Positions 32,324 to 45,583 of a stretch of 64,000 nucleotides of DNA are shown in pieces. Source of the DNA: Streptomyces violaceoruber (GTDB lineage Bacteria; Actinomycetota; Actinomycetes; Streptomycetales; Streptomycetaceae); contig NZ_CP137734.1 in the NCBI RefSeq assembly GCF_033406955.1, positions 3,472,001 through 3,536,000 on the forward strand, in the 5' to 3' direction. The translations under genes were made by a program, and so were the position numbers. The first letter of the stretch is position 1; each line of letters starts with the position of its first letter. The notes beneath the pieces are model-generated. The model searched no databases. It had not been told where the DNA came from and saw only the letters and a list, made by a program, of their open reading frames with translations.

Positions 32324-33550
32324 ATGACCGAACGCCTCTCGACATCCGGCCTCGCCGGGACCACCGGCTCAGCGGCCGGCGACCGCCTGCCGCCGGCCCG
32401 TTTCGCCTACGACCGGCACACCTGGAAAGAGATCGCCCACCTGTTGGCGAATTTCCCGGCGGCGCTGCTCGGCTTCACCTACGTGGTGACGATGCTGTCC
32501 GTCGGCATCGGATTGACGGTCACGGTGATCGGGCTCCCGCTGCTGGCGGCCGGCCTGCTGGGCGCGCGGCAGCTGGGCAAGCTCGAGCGGGCGCGGACCA
32601 GAGCGCTGCTCGGGGTGCGGGTGGACGAGCCGAGCCCGCTGCCGTTGCGGAGCGGGCGCGGCTTCTTCGCGCAGTTGTGGATGTCGTTGAAGGATCCGGT
32701 GGGCTGGCGCACGGTCCTGTACGCGTTCATCCGGTTCCCCTGGGGCGTCGCCACCTTCGTCGTCACCCTGACGTCGTTGTTCGTGCTGTGGCCCGTGCTG
32801 CCGTTCATCGCGCGGGGCCTGGCCAACGCCGACCGGGCGATGGTGCGGGGGCTGCTGTCCCCGTCCGACGAGCTGGAGCGGCGGATCGCCGAGCTGGAGT
32901 CGGACCGGGGGATCGTGGTCGACACGGCCGCCGCGGACCTGCGGCGCATCGAGCGCGACCTGCACGACGGGGCACAGGCCCGCCTGGTCAACCTCGCCAT
33001 GGGTCTCGGCCTGGCGAAGGAGAAGCTCCTGGAGGACCCCGACGCGGCGGCGGCCATGGTCGACGAGGCGCACGGCGAGGTGAAGCTGGCCCTGCAGGAG
33101 CTGCGGGACCTGGCCCGGGGCATCCACCCCGCGGTCCTCACCGACCGCGGCCTGGACGCGGCGCTCTCCTCGGTCGCCTCCCGCTGCACCGTGCCGGTCA
33201 AGGTGACGGCCGACCTGACGGAACGCCCCGCGGCCGCCATCGAGGGCATCGCCTACTTCACCGTCTCGGAGCTGCTCCAGAACGTCAGCAAGCACAGTGG
33301 GGCGAGTTCGGCCTCCGTGGAGGTGTGGCGGTCGTCCGACCGGCTGCTCATACAGGTGGAGGACAACGGCCACGGCGGCGCACGCCTCGACGGTGGTACG
33401 GGGATGAAGGGCCTCGCCGACCGGCTGTCCGCCGTCGACGGCCTCTTCGTCGTCGATTCGCCGGAAGGTGGGCCGACCACGATCACGGCCGAGCTGCCGT
33501 GGCGGGACCGTACGGGGGCCGACGCGGCCGGCTCGCGCCCCAGGGGGTAG
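32324..33550 (+). CDS. Sensor histidine kinase (HisKA_3 type) 1
   Basis: A 408-aa kinase with an N-terminal putative sensor domain of membrane helices (about residues 43-80 and 128-165), then a HisKA_3 dimerisation domain with the phospho-acceptor H214 in IERDLHDGAQARL. A HATPase_c domain follows with N-box LLQNVSKHSGAS and G-box DNGHGGARL. It probably phosphorylates the NarL-type regulator encoded downstream. The C-terminal half is nearly identical in DNA to the next kinase. ATG start 36 nt after the 5' end of an open frame on another register. Confidence 0.93.
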   Translation: MTERLSTSGLAGTTGSAAGDRLPPARFAYDRHTWKEIAHLLANFPAALLGFTYVVTMLSVGIGLTVTVIGLPLLAAGLLGARQLGKLERARTRALLGVRVDEPSPLPLRSGRGFFAQLWMSLKDPVGWRTVLYAFIRFPWGVATFVVTLTSLFVLWPVLPFIARGLANADRAMVRGLLSPSDELERRIAELESDRGIVVDTAAADLRRIERDLHDGAQARLVNLAMGLGLAKEKLLEDPDAAAAMVDEAHGEVKLALQELRDLARGIHPAVLTDRGLDAALSSVASRCTVPVKVTADLTERPAAAIEGIAYFTVSELLQNVSKHSGASSASVEVWRSSDRLLIQVEDNGHGGARLDGGTGMKGLADRLSAVDGLFVVDSPEGGPTTITAELPWRDRTGADAAGSRPRG

Positions 33551-33663
33551 GGAAAACCCCACTCCGCAGACGCCGACGGGCTCCATGGGCCGGGGCGCTG
33601 CGGTCGAGGAGGGTGGAGTTACGACAGCACAGCCGTAGCGCGACGAGGAGAGGGACGGCACCG

Positions 33664-35031
33664 ATGGCCACGGAATACGGACAGGGTTACGGGCTCGGGA
33701 GCGGGTCCGGCTTCCCCGGGCACACCGGTGAGCGGCACCACCGGCTGCCGGCGGGGCTGCGGGCACCGTTCGAGGCGCGCAGCTGGCGGGAGTTCGGCTA
33801 TGTCCTGGTGGGTCTGCCGGTCGGCATCCTGCTCTTCACGTACGCCGTGACGATGGTGTCGCTGGGGGCGGGCCTGCTGGTGACGTTCCTGGGGGTGCCG
33901 GTGCTGGCAGCCGCCCTCGCCGGGTGCAGGGGCTTCGGGGCGATGGAGCGGGCGCGGGCCCGTGCCCTGCTGGGCCTGCGGGTCTCCGAGCCGGAACCGC
34001 TGCGGCTGAAGAAGCAGGGTGCGATGGGCTGGATGGGCGCCGTGCTCAAGAGCGGCGCCTCCTGGCGGAGCCTGCTGTACGCGGTGGTGCAGTTCCCGTG
34101 GTCGGTGTTCTCGTTCGTCGTCGCCGTGAACGTCTGGGCGTTCGGGTGGGCGATGCTGACGTACCCGCTGTGGTTCTGGGTGTTCCCGATGTACGCGGGC
34201 CAGGACGGGCTCCAGCTGTACGGCGACGAGACGCACCGGGTCTACCTGGACAACCCCTTCGAGATCGCCGTGACCGCGCTGGTCGGTCTGCTGTTCACGC
34301 TGGCGACGCCGTGGCTGGTGCGGGCGCTGACGACGGTGGACCGGGTCATGGTGCACGGGCTGCTGGGACCGTCGCGGCTGGCGACGCGGGTCGTGGAGCT
34401 GGAGTCGGACCGGGGGGTCGTGGTCGACACGGCCGCCGCCGACCTGCGGCGCATCGAGCGCGACCTGCACGACGGGGCACAGGCCCGCCTGGTCAACCTC
34501 GCCATGGACCTGGGTCTGGCCAAGGAGAAGCTGAAGGAGGACCCCCGGGCCGCGGCCGTCATGGTGGGCGAGGCGCACGGTGAAGTGAAGACGGCCCTCC
34601 AGGAGCTGCGGGACCTGGCCCGGGGCATCCACCCCGCGGTCCTCACCGACCGCGGCCTGGACGCGGCGCTCTCCTCGGTCGCCTCCCGCTGCACCGTGCC
34701 GGTGCGGGTGGAGGTCGACCTGGCGGAGCGGCCGGCCTCGGCGATCGAGGGCATCGCCTACTTCACCGTCTCGGAGCTGCTCCAGAACGTCAGCAAGCAC
34801 GCGCGGGCCACGTCGGCCGCCGTGGAGGTCTGGCGGGTGGAGAACCGGCTGATGCTCCAGGTCGTGGACAACGGCGTGGGCGGCGCCGACGCGTCGGCCG
34901 GGTCCGGGCTGGCCGGTCTGGCGGAGCGGTTGGACGCGGTGGACGGGATCCTCGTGGTGGACTCGCCGGCCGGAGGCCCGACACGGATCACGGCGGAGCT
35001 GCCCTGGCGGAACGAGCCGCTCACCGGCTGA
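33664..35031 (+). CDS. Sensor histidine kinase (HisKA_3 type) 2, paralogue of the preceding gene
   Basis: A 455-aa kinase with the same plan. Membrane sensor helices (about residues 46-90, 135-180 and 200-222) precede H269 in IERDLHDGAQARL and HATPase motifs LLQNVSKHARAT and DNGVGGADA. Blocks of DNA of about 100 bp around the H-box (34397-34505) and the Ala-Arg-Gly-Ile-His region (34602-34700) are virtually identical to kinase 1, while the sensor halves differ. This signals duplication followed by divergence or gene conversion. The ATG at 33664 is preferred; the frame is open far upstream only because it overlaps kinase 1 out of frame. Confidence 0.92.
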   Translation: MATEYGQGYGLGSGSGFPGHTGERHHRLPAGLRAPFEARSWREFGYVLVGLPVGILLFTYAVTMVSLGAGLLVTFLGVPVLAAALAGCRGFGAMERARARALLGLRVSEPEPLRLKKQGAMGWMGAVLKSGASWRSLLYAVVQFPWSVFSFVVAVNVWAFGWAMLTYPLWFWVFPMYAGQDGLQLYGDETHRVYLDNPFEIAVTALVGLLFTLATPWLVRALTTVDRVMVHGLLGPSRLATRVVELESDRGVVVDTAAADLRRIERDLHDGAQARLVNLAMDLGLAKEKLKEDPRAAAVMVGEAHGEVKTALQELRDLARGIHPAVLTDRGLDAALSSVASRCTVPVRVEVDLAERPASAIEGIAYFTVSELLQNVSKHARATSAAVEVWRVENRLMLQVVDNGVGGADASAGSGLAGLAERLDAVDGILVVDSPAGGPTRITAELPWRNEPLTG

Positions 35032-35371
35032 CCGGCACAGCGGCGCCGGCCCCGGCGCCGTGACGGGGGGACGGCATGTGACGGGGGGGCGGCACCATGA
35101 CGGGGGGGGACGGCACCGTGACGGGGAACCGCGCCGTGACGGCGCCGGTCGTCGAGAACCGGCCGTCGAGTGGCCGAACCTGGACCGACACCATGACCCA
35201 TACCGGGACCGACACCGGTGTCGGTACCCGGGACTTCCCGTTCTCTTCCCGTTGCCCTGGGGCATCCGGCCTCCGATGCTGGGATGCTGGACCTGTCGCA
35301 CGGACGGTTCGTGGACGCGGCGCGTGCCGCGCGGGCCGTGAGGTGCACAGGGCTGTGGGGGGCCGAGGATC
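35032..35371. other. 340-bp gene-free gap with G-rich tandem repeat (35061-35140)
   Basis: No gene seen. Four imperfect copies of TGACGGGGGGACGGCACC, differing mainly in the length of the G tract (6, 7, 8 and 4), occupy 35061-35140. They follow a GGCGCCGGCC palindromic stretch. The rest (35141-35371) should hold the response-regulator promoter; no clear -10/-35 was identified. Confidence 0.6.
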
Positions 35372-36043
35372 GTGGAGGACAGGGTGCGGGTGGTCATCGC
35401 CGAGGATTCAGTGCTGCTCCGAGAGGGGCTGACCCGGTTGCTGACCGACCGCGGGCACGAGGTCGTGGCCGGTGTCGGCGACGGCGAGGCACTGGTCAAG
35501 ACCATCACCGAGCTGGACGCGCAGGGCGAGTTGCCGGACGTCGTGGTGGCGGACGTACGGATGCCGCCGACGCACACCGACGAGGGGGTGCGGGCCTCGG
35601 TGCGGCTGCGCAAGGCGCATCCCGGTCTCGGCGTGCTGGTGCTGTCCCAGTACGTGGAGGAGCGCTACGCGACGGAGTTGCTGGCCGGTTCCAGTCGGGG
35701 CGTGGGCTATCTGCTCAAGGACCGGGTGGCCGAGGTGCGGGAGTTCGTGGACGCGGTGGTGCGGGTGGCGCAGGGCGGTACGGCGCTGGACCCGGAGGTG
35801 GTCGCGCAGCTGCTCGGGCGCAGCCGCAAGCAGGACGTCCTCGCCGGGCTCACCCCGCGTGAGCGGGAGGTGCTGGGGCTCATGGCCGAGGGACGGACGA
35901 ACTCGGCGATCGCCCGGCAGCTCGTCGTGAGCGACGGGGCCGTCGAGAAGCACGTCAGCAACATCTTCATGAAGCTGGGGCTGTCCCCGAGCGACGGTGA
36001 TCATCGCAGGGTGCTCGCGGTGCTGACCTATCTCAATTCCTGA
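35372..36043 (+). CDS. NarL/FixJ-type response regulator
   Basis: A 223-aa two-component regulator. The receiver domain has phospho-acceptor D61 (VVVADVRMPP) with acidic pair E11/D12 and the K in LLKDRVAEV. A C-terminal LuxR-type HTH covers residues about 150-215 (LTPREREVLGLMAEGRTNSA and AVEKHVSNIFMKL). It lies downstream of two matching kinases and is the obvious output protein for both. GTG start at 35372. The targets probably include nuo2 or korAB given the arrangement, but that is inference. Confidence 0.94.
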   Translation: MEDRVRVVIAEDSVLLREGLTRLLTDRGHEVVAGVGDGEALVKTITELDAQGELPDVVVADVRMPPTHTDEGVRASVRLRKAHPGLGVLVLSQYVEERYATELLAGSSRGVGYLLKDRVAEVREFVDAVVRVAQGGTALDPEVVAQLLGRSRKQDVLAGLTPREREVLGLMAEGRTNSAIARQLVVSDGAVEKHVSNIFMKLGLSPSDGDHRRVLAVLTYLNS

Positions 36044-36372
36044 CACCGGCGGCCCATGCCTCGGAAGCACCGACCCGGGCCGGTCCAGGCCGGGCCAGTC
36101 CAGTCCGGTCCGGTCCGGGTCAGTCCGGTCCGGTCCGGTCCGGCGACGGGAACGCTCATCCGGACGAATGAGAAACCGGAGGACGGGCGGGGTGCGTCCT
36201 CACCGGTGCCGGGGCGGGAACCCTTGGGATTCCAGGGCTGTGGGCCATCTCGAAGTCGTGTCCATCATGCGAATGTCCACCGGAAGTCACGGTGCGCGGA
36301 CGTAGGGTTGATCCTGGGACGGTCGGTGGGAGACCAGTCCCCGGACAGCCGTCCCGAGGGAGGTCCAGTTAA
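36044..36372. other. 329-bp gap with CCGGT tandem repeat before korA
   Basis: No gene seen. At 36078-36145 a run of GGTCC/CCGGTCCAG units (CCGGTCCGGT repeated) forms a simple tandem repeat. The rest should hold the korA promoter and leader; the GTG start of korA is preceded by GAGGGAGG at 36356-36363. Confidence 0.6.
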
Positions 36373-38302
36373 GTGACCAGCCAGGTCAGCAGCCCAGCGG
36401 AGCAGGCCGACGGAACCGACGAGACCGTCGTGGGAGCACAGCGCAAACCGGTTGCGGCGAAGGATGTCCGCCGGCTGGACCGGGTGATCATCAGGTTCGC
36501 GGGGGACTCCGGCGACGGGATGCAGCTCACCGGTGACCGTTTCACCTCGGAAACGGCGTCGTTCGGCAATGATCTGTCGACGCTGCCGAACTTCCCGGCC
36601 GAGATCCGGGCACCCGCGGGCACCCTGCCGGGCGTCTCGTCGTTCCAGCTGCACTTCGCCGACCACGACATCCTCACGCCGGGCGACGCGCCCAACGTGC
36701 TGGTGGCGATGAACCCGGCCGCGTTGAAGGCGAACGTGGGCGATCTGCCGCGCGGCGCGGAGATCATCGTCAACACGGACGAGTTCACCAGGCGGGCGAT
36801 GCAGAAGGTCGGCTACGACACCTCTCCGCTGGAGGACGGCTCCCTGGACGGCTACCACCTGCATCCGGTGCCGCTGACCACGCTGACCGTCCAGGCGCTG
36901 GGCGAGTTCGACCTCAGCCGCAAGGAGGCCGAGCGCAGCAAGAACATGTTCGCGCTCGGGTTGCTGTCGTGGATGTATCACCGGCCCACCGAGGGCACGG
37001 AGAAGTTCCTGAGGTCGAAGTTCGCGAAGAAGCCGGAGATCGCGGCGGCGAACATCGCGGCCTACCGTGCGGGCTGGAACTTCGGTGAGACCACGGAGGA
37101 TTTCGCGGTCTCCTACGAGGTGGCGCCGGCGGCGACGGCGTTCCCGCCCGGCACCTACCGCAACATCTCCGGGAACCTGGCCCTGGCCTACGGTCTGATC
37201 GCCGCGTCCCGGCGCGCGGATCTGCCGCTGTTTTTGGGCTCGTATCCCATCACTCCGGCGTCCGACATCCTGCACGAGCTGTCGAAGCACAAGAACTTCG
37301 GGGTGCGTACCTTCCAGGCGGAGGACGAGATCGCGGGGATCGGGGCGGCGCTGGGGGCGGCGTTCGGCGGTGCGCTGGCGGTGACCACCACCTCCGGTCC
37401 GGGGGTGGCGCTCAAGAGCGAGACGGTCGGGCTCGCGGTGAGTCTGGAGTTGCCGCTGCTGGTGGTGGACATCCAGCGCGGCGGCCCGTCGACGGGTCTG
37501 CCGACCAAGACGGAGCAGGCCGACCTGCTGCAGGCGATGTTCGGGCGCAACGGCGAGGCACCGGTTGCGGTCCTCGCCCCGCAGACTGCGGCCGACTGCT
37601 TCGACGCCGCCCTGGAGGCGGCGCGGATCGCGCTGGCCTACCGGACTCCGGTCTTCCTGCTCTCCGACGGCTATCTCGCCAACGGCTCCGAACCGTGGCG
37701 GATCCCCGAGCCGGACGAACTGCCGGATCTGACCGTGCAGTTCGCGCAGGGCCCCAACCACACCCTGGACGACGGCAGTGAGGTGTTCTGGCCCTACAAA
37801 CGCGACCCGCACACCCTGGCCCGCCCCTGGGCGGTGCCGGGCACCCCCGGGCTCGAGCACCGGATCGGCGGCATCGAGAAGCAGGACGGCACCGGGAACA
37901 TCTCCTACGACCCGGCCAACCACGACTTCATGGTCCGCACCCGCCAGGCCAAGATCGACGGCATCACCGTCCCCGACCTGGCCGTCGACGACCCGGACGG
38001 CGCACGGACCCTCGTGCTGGGCTGGGGCTCCACCTACGGGCCGATCACCGCCGCCGTGCGGCGGCTGCGCACCGCCGGGCAGGAGATCGCCCAGGCCCAC
38101 CTGCGCCACCTCAACCCCTTCCCGGCCAACCTCGGCGCGGTCCTCGAGCGGTACGACAAGGTGGTGGTCCCGGAGATGAACCTCGGTCAGCTCGCCACCC
38201 TGATCCGGGCGAAATACCTGGTCGACGCCCAGTCGTACAACCAGGTCAACGGCATGCCGTTCAAGGCGGAACAGCTCGCCACCGTCCTGAAGGAGGCCAT
38301 CG

Positions 38303-38310
<8 letters not shown>
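36373..38310 (+). CDS. korA: 2-oxoacid:ferredoxin oxidoreductase subunit alpha
   Basis: A 645-aa subunit that with KorB oxidises 2-oxoglutarate (or another 2-oxoacid) and reduces ferredoxin, an alternative to the NAD-linked dehydrogenase. It is a fusion of the gamma domain (RVIIRFAGDSGDGMQLTGD near residue 37) with the alpha domain (GSYPITPASDILHELSKHK, then FQAEDEIAGIGAALGAAFGG). This fused KorA arrangement is normal in actinobacteria and proteobacteria. GTG start; the stop overlaps the korB start by 8 nt. No ferredoxin gene is adjacent. Confidence 0.96.
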
Positions 38311-39361
<1,051 letters not shown>

Positions 39362-39387
39362 CGAACCAGCCGCCTCACGGCACACCA

Positions 39388-39426
39388 GAGGGGCCCGGAC
39401 GACTTCCGTCCGGGCCCCTCTTGATT
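39388..39426 (+). terminator. Terminator after korAB
   Basis: A perfect 14-bp stem (GAGGGGCCCGGACG / CGTCCGGGCCCCTC) with loop ACTTC is followed by TTGATT. It lies 26 nt past korB. Confidence 0.93.
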
Positions 39427-39432
39427 ACCTGT

Positions 39433-39464
39433 AGGTAAGTACCTTACTTCAAAGTGGGCACTTT
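39433..39464. promoter_or_regulatory. Two inverted repeats upstream of the NmrA-type SDR
   Basis: AGGTA-AG-TACCT (39433-39444) and AAAGTG-GG-CACTTT (39451-39464) sit 63 bp upstream of the SDR start, in an unusually A/T-rich stretch. Both are perfect. Such sites often bind HxlR- or MarR-type regulators, but no regulator gene is next to them. Confidence 0.65.
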
Positions 39465-39526
39465 CCTCTGGTTAGCGCTGCTCTTAAGGTTAGTGACAAC
39501 GCACCCCCACAAGGAGCACTGAAACC

Positions 39527-40381
<855 letters not shown>

Positions 40382-40526
40382 CCTCCCCCCTCCCCGGACC
40401 CCGGCCCCTCCCCGCCTGTCATGACCGTATTCCGATACGGGCATGACAGGCGGCCGGGTGCGGCGCTACCTTCGTCCTGGCATGTCACCCCGTTCCCGGC
40501 ATGCCGTGTGCGAGAAGGAGGTGCCC

Positions 40527-41603
<1,077 letters not shown>

Positions 41604-41626
41604 CGGCTCCTTCGCACGCTCCCGGG

Positions 41627-42307
41627 TCAGCGCGTGTCGGGTGCTCGCCGGGCGCGGTGCGCGCGGACCTTCTCCCGGTTTCCGCAGTGCTCCATCGCGC
41701 ACCAGCGGCGGCGGCCGGGCCGTGAGGTGTCGACGAACAGCAGGAAGCAGTTGTGGGCGCCGCACTCACGGATGCGGTCCGCGTACGGGCCGGTGAACAG
41801 CTCGATCGCGTCGCGCGCGACCGTAGACAGCAGGCGGGACCCCGTGGCACCCGATGCCCAGCCGCGCGTGCCGTCCGGTTCGAGGCGGGTGACGAGCGGG
41901 GGTTCGGCCGCGGCCGAGTTGACGGCTTCCAGGTGATCTCGCCGCAGCGGCCGTCCATGGGCGCGGTCGGCGGCGAGGAGGAAGAGGGCGTCGCGCAGGG
42001 CTCTGGTCCGCGCCACGTCCGCCCGGTCCACGGACAGGTCCAGCCCGTCCGCCAGTCGGCTGCGCTCGACCCAGGTCATCAGGTCGGCGGGCTCGTGCAG
42101 CACCTCCCAGCGCGCGAAGGCGCCCGGCCCTCCCGTCGTGAGCAGTTCGAGGCAGAGCGCACCCGGGTCGAAGCGGTACGACCTGCCCTCGTGCGACACC
42201 AGTGTCAGCCCGGGCGGGGGGCCCGCGGCCGACTTCGACCGTCGCGGAGATGTCGGCGGCCCAGGCGGTTCCGGCGGTTCCGGCGCTTCCTCTACCCGCT
42301 CGCTCAT
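41627..42307 (-). CDS. CGNR zinc-finger / ABATE-type regulator
   Basis: A 226-aa protein with a Pro-rich N-terminus, a helical ABATE-like sensor domain (residues about 45-170: LCLELLTTGGPGAFARWEVL and beyond) and a C-terminal CGNR zinc finger. The ligands are CGAHNC and CAMEHCGNREKVRAHRAR. Such proteins are DNA-binding regulators with a stress or ligand-sensing domain. It is divergent from a VOC-domain gene by only 21 bp, which holds a palindrome, so it probably controls both. It converges with rarD. Confidence 0.9.
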   Translation of the reverse strand: MSERVEEAPEPPEPPGPPTSPRRSKSAAGPPPGLTLVSHEGRSYRFDPGALCLELLTTGGPGAFARWEVLHEPADLMTWVERSRLADGLDLSVDRADVARTRALRDALFLLAADRAHGRPLRRDHLEAVNSAAAEPPLVTRLEPDGTRGWASGATGSRLLSTVARDAIELFTGPYADRIRECGAHNCFLLFVDTSRPGRRRWCAMEHCGNREKVRAHRARRAPDTR

Positions 42308-42309
42308 GA

Positions 42310-42326
42310 AACCAGTATAAGTGGTT
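42310..42326. promoter_or_regulatory. Putative operator between CGNR regulator and VOC gene
   Basis: AACCA - 7 bp - TGGTT is a perfect inverted repeat filling the 21-bp divergent gap. With starts this close, at least one transcript is likely leaderless or initiates inside the other gene. Confidence 0.7.
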
Positions 42327-42328
42327 AC

Positions 42329-42799
42329 ATGACATCGACCTCAAGGCCCGCGCCCCTGCACATCAAGATCGTCATCGACGCGGTCGCCCCGCACGCGCAG
42401 GCGGACTTCTGGGCCTCGGCCCTCCACTACGAGGTGGAGGACAACAGTGCGCTCATCGAGAAACTGCTGGGCTTCGGGGCGGTGCCGGCGGAGCTGACCG
42501 TCGAGTCCCACGGCCGCCGCGCCTGGCGCGACCTGGCCGCCGTGCGCCACCCCGACGACCCCTTCCAGGAGGAGAGCGGCACCGGACTGGGACGCCGACT
42601 GCTGTTCCAGCGCGTACCGGAGGCCAAGACGGTCAAGAACCGGGTCCACCTCGACGTGCACGCGCCGGACGGCGGGCGTGCGGAGGAGGTCGCCCGGCTC
42701 CAGGAACTGGGAGCGAGCGTGCAGCGGCAGGTGAAGGAGCCGGGCGGGGAATGGGTGGTGATGACGGACCCCGAGGGGAACGAGTTCTGCGTCCACTAG
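42329..42799 (+). CDS. VOC (glyoxalase/bleomycin-resistance) superfamily protein
   Basis: A 156-aa protein with two betaalphabetabetabeta modules: HIKIVIDAVAPHAQADFWAS, then VHLDVHAPDGGRAEEVARL and the terminal VMTDPEGNEFCVH. The metal-site residues of the superfamily (His, Glu/His, Glu) are present in part. Functions range from antibiotic sequestration to thiol chemistry. It is controlled from the 21-bp divergent gap with the CGNR regulator, which fits an inducible detoxification pair. ATG at 42329; a longer frame upstream belongs to antisense sequence. Confidence 0.9.
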   Translation: MTSTSRPAPLHIKIVIDAVAPHAQADFWASALHYEVEDNSALIEKLLGFGAVPAELTVESHGRRAWRDLAAVRHPDDPFQEESGTGLGRRLLFQRVPEAKTVKNRVHLDVHAPDGGRAEEVARLQELGASVQRQVKEPGGEWVVMTDPEGNEFCVH

Positions 42800-42991
42800 G
42801 GCTGACGCCGGGCCGAACGCGGGCCGGTGCCGGGCCGGTACCGGGCCGGGCCCGCGGGGCGCGACGCGACCAGGGGGCTTCCGCTATGTGCGATGCCGTG
42901 GCCGGATAACGGTCTTGACGGGCGGTCAGTCCCGCCCGCACCATCCAGGCACCCCATTCACTGCGAGGTCCCCTCCCCAGGGCCCTCCTAG

Positions 42992-43984
<993 letters not shown>

Positions 43985-44020
43985 GGCGAGCGACGCCGCG
44001 CGGGCACCGGACGGCCGACG

Positions 44021-45397
44021 TCAGCCGGCCTGGGCGCGGGCGGCACGTTCGGTGAGGCGGCCCATGCGGGTGCGGGCGGACTCCAGTTCCTCGGCGTCCT
44101 CGGCGGCCGGGCCGTCCTCGGCGGCGAGTTCGGACCACAGGCCGACCAGGTCGTTCCCCAGTTCCAGGCCCCGTGCGGGGTCGCGTACGGCACGCCAGGC
44201 GGTCGCGGCGCTCTGGACGTTGCCGTACGCGGACTCGGCGTCGCCCGAGCGCCGGTGTATCCGGGCCAGGTCGAGGGAGAGCTGGAAGGCACGGTCCGGG
44301 TCGCCGGACAAGTAGGCGATGTACGCCGTGAGTTCACGGAGCCGGAGCACCTCGGCGTGCTCCGGCCCGAGCGTGCGCGAGGCCTCCGTCACCGTCTGCT
44401 CCGCGAGCCGCGCCGCGGCCTCCGTACGCCCTTCCTTGACGGCCTCGTTGATCCGGGCCGTCGGCTCCGCGAGCAGAGCCGGGGTGGTGGCGTCGCCGGG
44501 CGCGGTCAGCGGCGCGTCCCCGAGCACGGCCTCGGCCACGGCGTCGAATCCGCGGGCGGGAGTGGGCTTGGGATCGGAGTACGGGTCGGGGATCGGCTTG
44601 GGAGCGGGCGTGGGAGCGGGGCTGGGGGCAGGAGCGGGCGCGGCTTCCGGCTCAGGCTTCAGCTCAAGAACCCGCTCAAGAAGCGGCCCGGGAACCGGCT
44701 CGGGCGCCGGGATCGGCCCCGGTGCGGCGAAGGGGCCGTACGTCGGTCGCGGCGCCGCGTCCCGCGCGGTGCCGGTCGTGGACGCACCGTCCATGCGGGG
44801 CGGCGGCCCGAACGCACCCGTGGGCGGCGCCACCGTGCCGGGCGGCGTCCCCCGGGCCGGCTCCGGCAGGGCGCGCAGCGTGAAGGTCGGCGCGGAGGCG
44901 CTGCCGGACCGCTCCCGCTCCGTCCCGGACACCGCCGGCAGCGGGAACGTCGGCGTGCCGTCCCGGGCCGGTACCACCGAGCGCAGGACGTGCGTGGGCC
45001 GGTCGTACCGTGCGGGCGCCTCCACGGGGGCCACCACGGCGGCCTCCTCGCGCGCCCCCTCGCGTGCCGCCTCCGCCGCCGTCGGCACCGGCTCCGCGGC
45101 GAGGTGGCTCGAGCCGTCCGGGTCGACCCGGAGGGGGACGGAGTAGCCGAGGCGCCGGTCGTGGATCGTGGCGAGGACGGGACGACCCGCGGCGAGGGCG
45201 AGGCGGTGGAGGCGGTTCAGGACCGCGTTCTGGATCTCCTCGCCCGGGGCCGCGACGACCCGCGAACCGTCGACAGAGGCACCGCGCACGCCGGAGTCGC
45301 CGTCCGGCACGTGGACGTCGATCGGCGTCGTCGCGGGACCGGGCGAGCCCTCGGCCCGCTCGTGTTCCCGCTGCTTGTCGCGACCGAGTCGAGACAT
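44021..45397 (-). CDS. Tetratricopeptide-repeat protein with Pro-rich linker (Streptomyces-specific)
   Basis: A 458-aa cytosolic protein. Residues about 28-90 form a small conserved module (SRVVAAPGEEIQNAVLNRL, HDRRLGYSVPLRVD). A long Pro/Ala/Gly-rich disordered linker follows (about 110-310), then TPR-like helices (HAEVLRLRELTAYIAYLSGD and RAFQLSLDLARIHRRSGDAE). The start at 45397 is chosen because GGGGGA lies 5 nt upstream; an in-frame ATG at 45412 is the alternative. The role is unknown. It converges with the aminopeptidase gene. Confidence 0.8.
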   Translation of the reverse strand: MSRLGRDKQREHERAEGSPGPATTPIDVHVPDGDSGVRGASVDGSRVVAAPGEEIQNAVLNRLHRLALAAGRPVLATIHDRRLGYSVPLRVDPDGSSHLAAEPVPTAAEAAREGAREEAAVVAPVEAPARYDRPTHVLRSVVPARDGTPTFPLPAVSGTERERSGSASAPTFTLRALPEPARGTPPGTVAPPTGAFGPPPRMDGASTTGTARDAAPRPTYGPFAAPGPIPAPEPVPGPLLERVLELKPEPEAAPAPAPSPAPTPAPKPIPDPYSDPKPTPARGFDAVAEAVLGDAPLTAPGDATTPALLAEPTARINEAVKEGRTEAAARLAEQTVTEASRTLGPEHAEVLRLRELTAYIAYLSGDPDRAFQLSLDLARIHRRSGDAESAYGNVQSAATAWRAVRDPARGLELGNDLVGLWSELAAEDGPAAEDAEELESARTRMGRLTERAARAQAG

Positions 45398-45583
45398 CGT
45401 TCCCCCACTCATCGGCGGCTTCCGTCGGCGGTTTCCGTTCCCTGCCGTCCAGAGCCTGTCATGCCTGTCGTGCACCTGCTTCGAGTCTCTCCGCTCGCTC
45501 CCGATTCTCACGTCACCGGGGTGTCACAGGCTCGTTCCAGGAGGTCATGACGCGCGATGGCCGTGCCCACACCCACAAGTTAA

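Noticed and set aside
32287..35031. Single 914-codon frame covering both kinases
   Set aside because: The first 459 codons are out of frame with kinase 1; the kinase motifs of gene 1 are only in its own frame. The real second kinase starts at 33664.
35061..35140. CRISPR-like array in the G-rich repeats
   Set aside because: Units are contiguous, have no unique spacers, and no cas genes are present.
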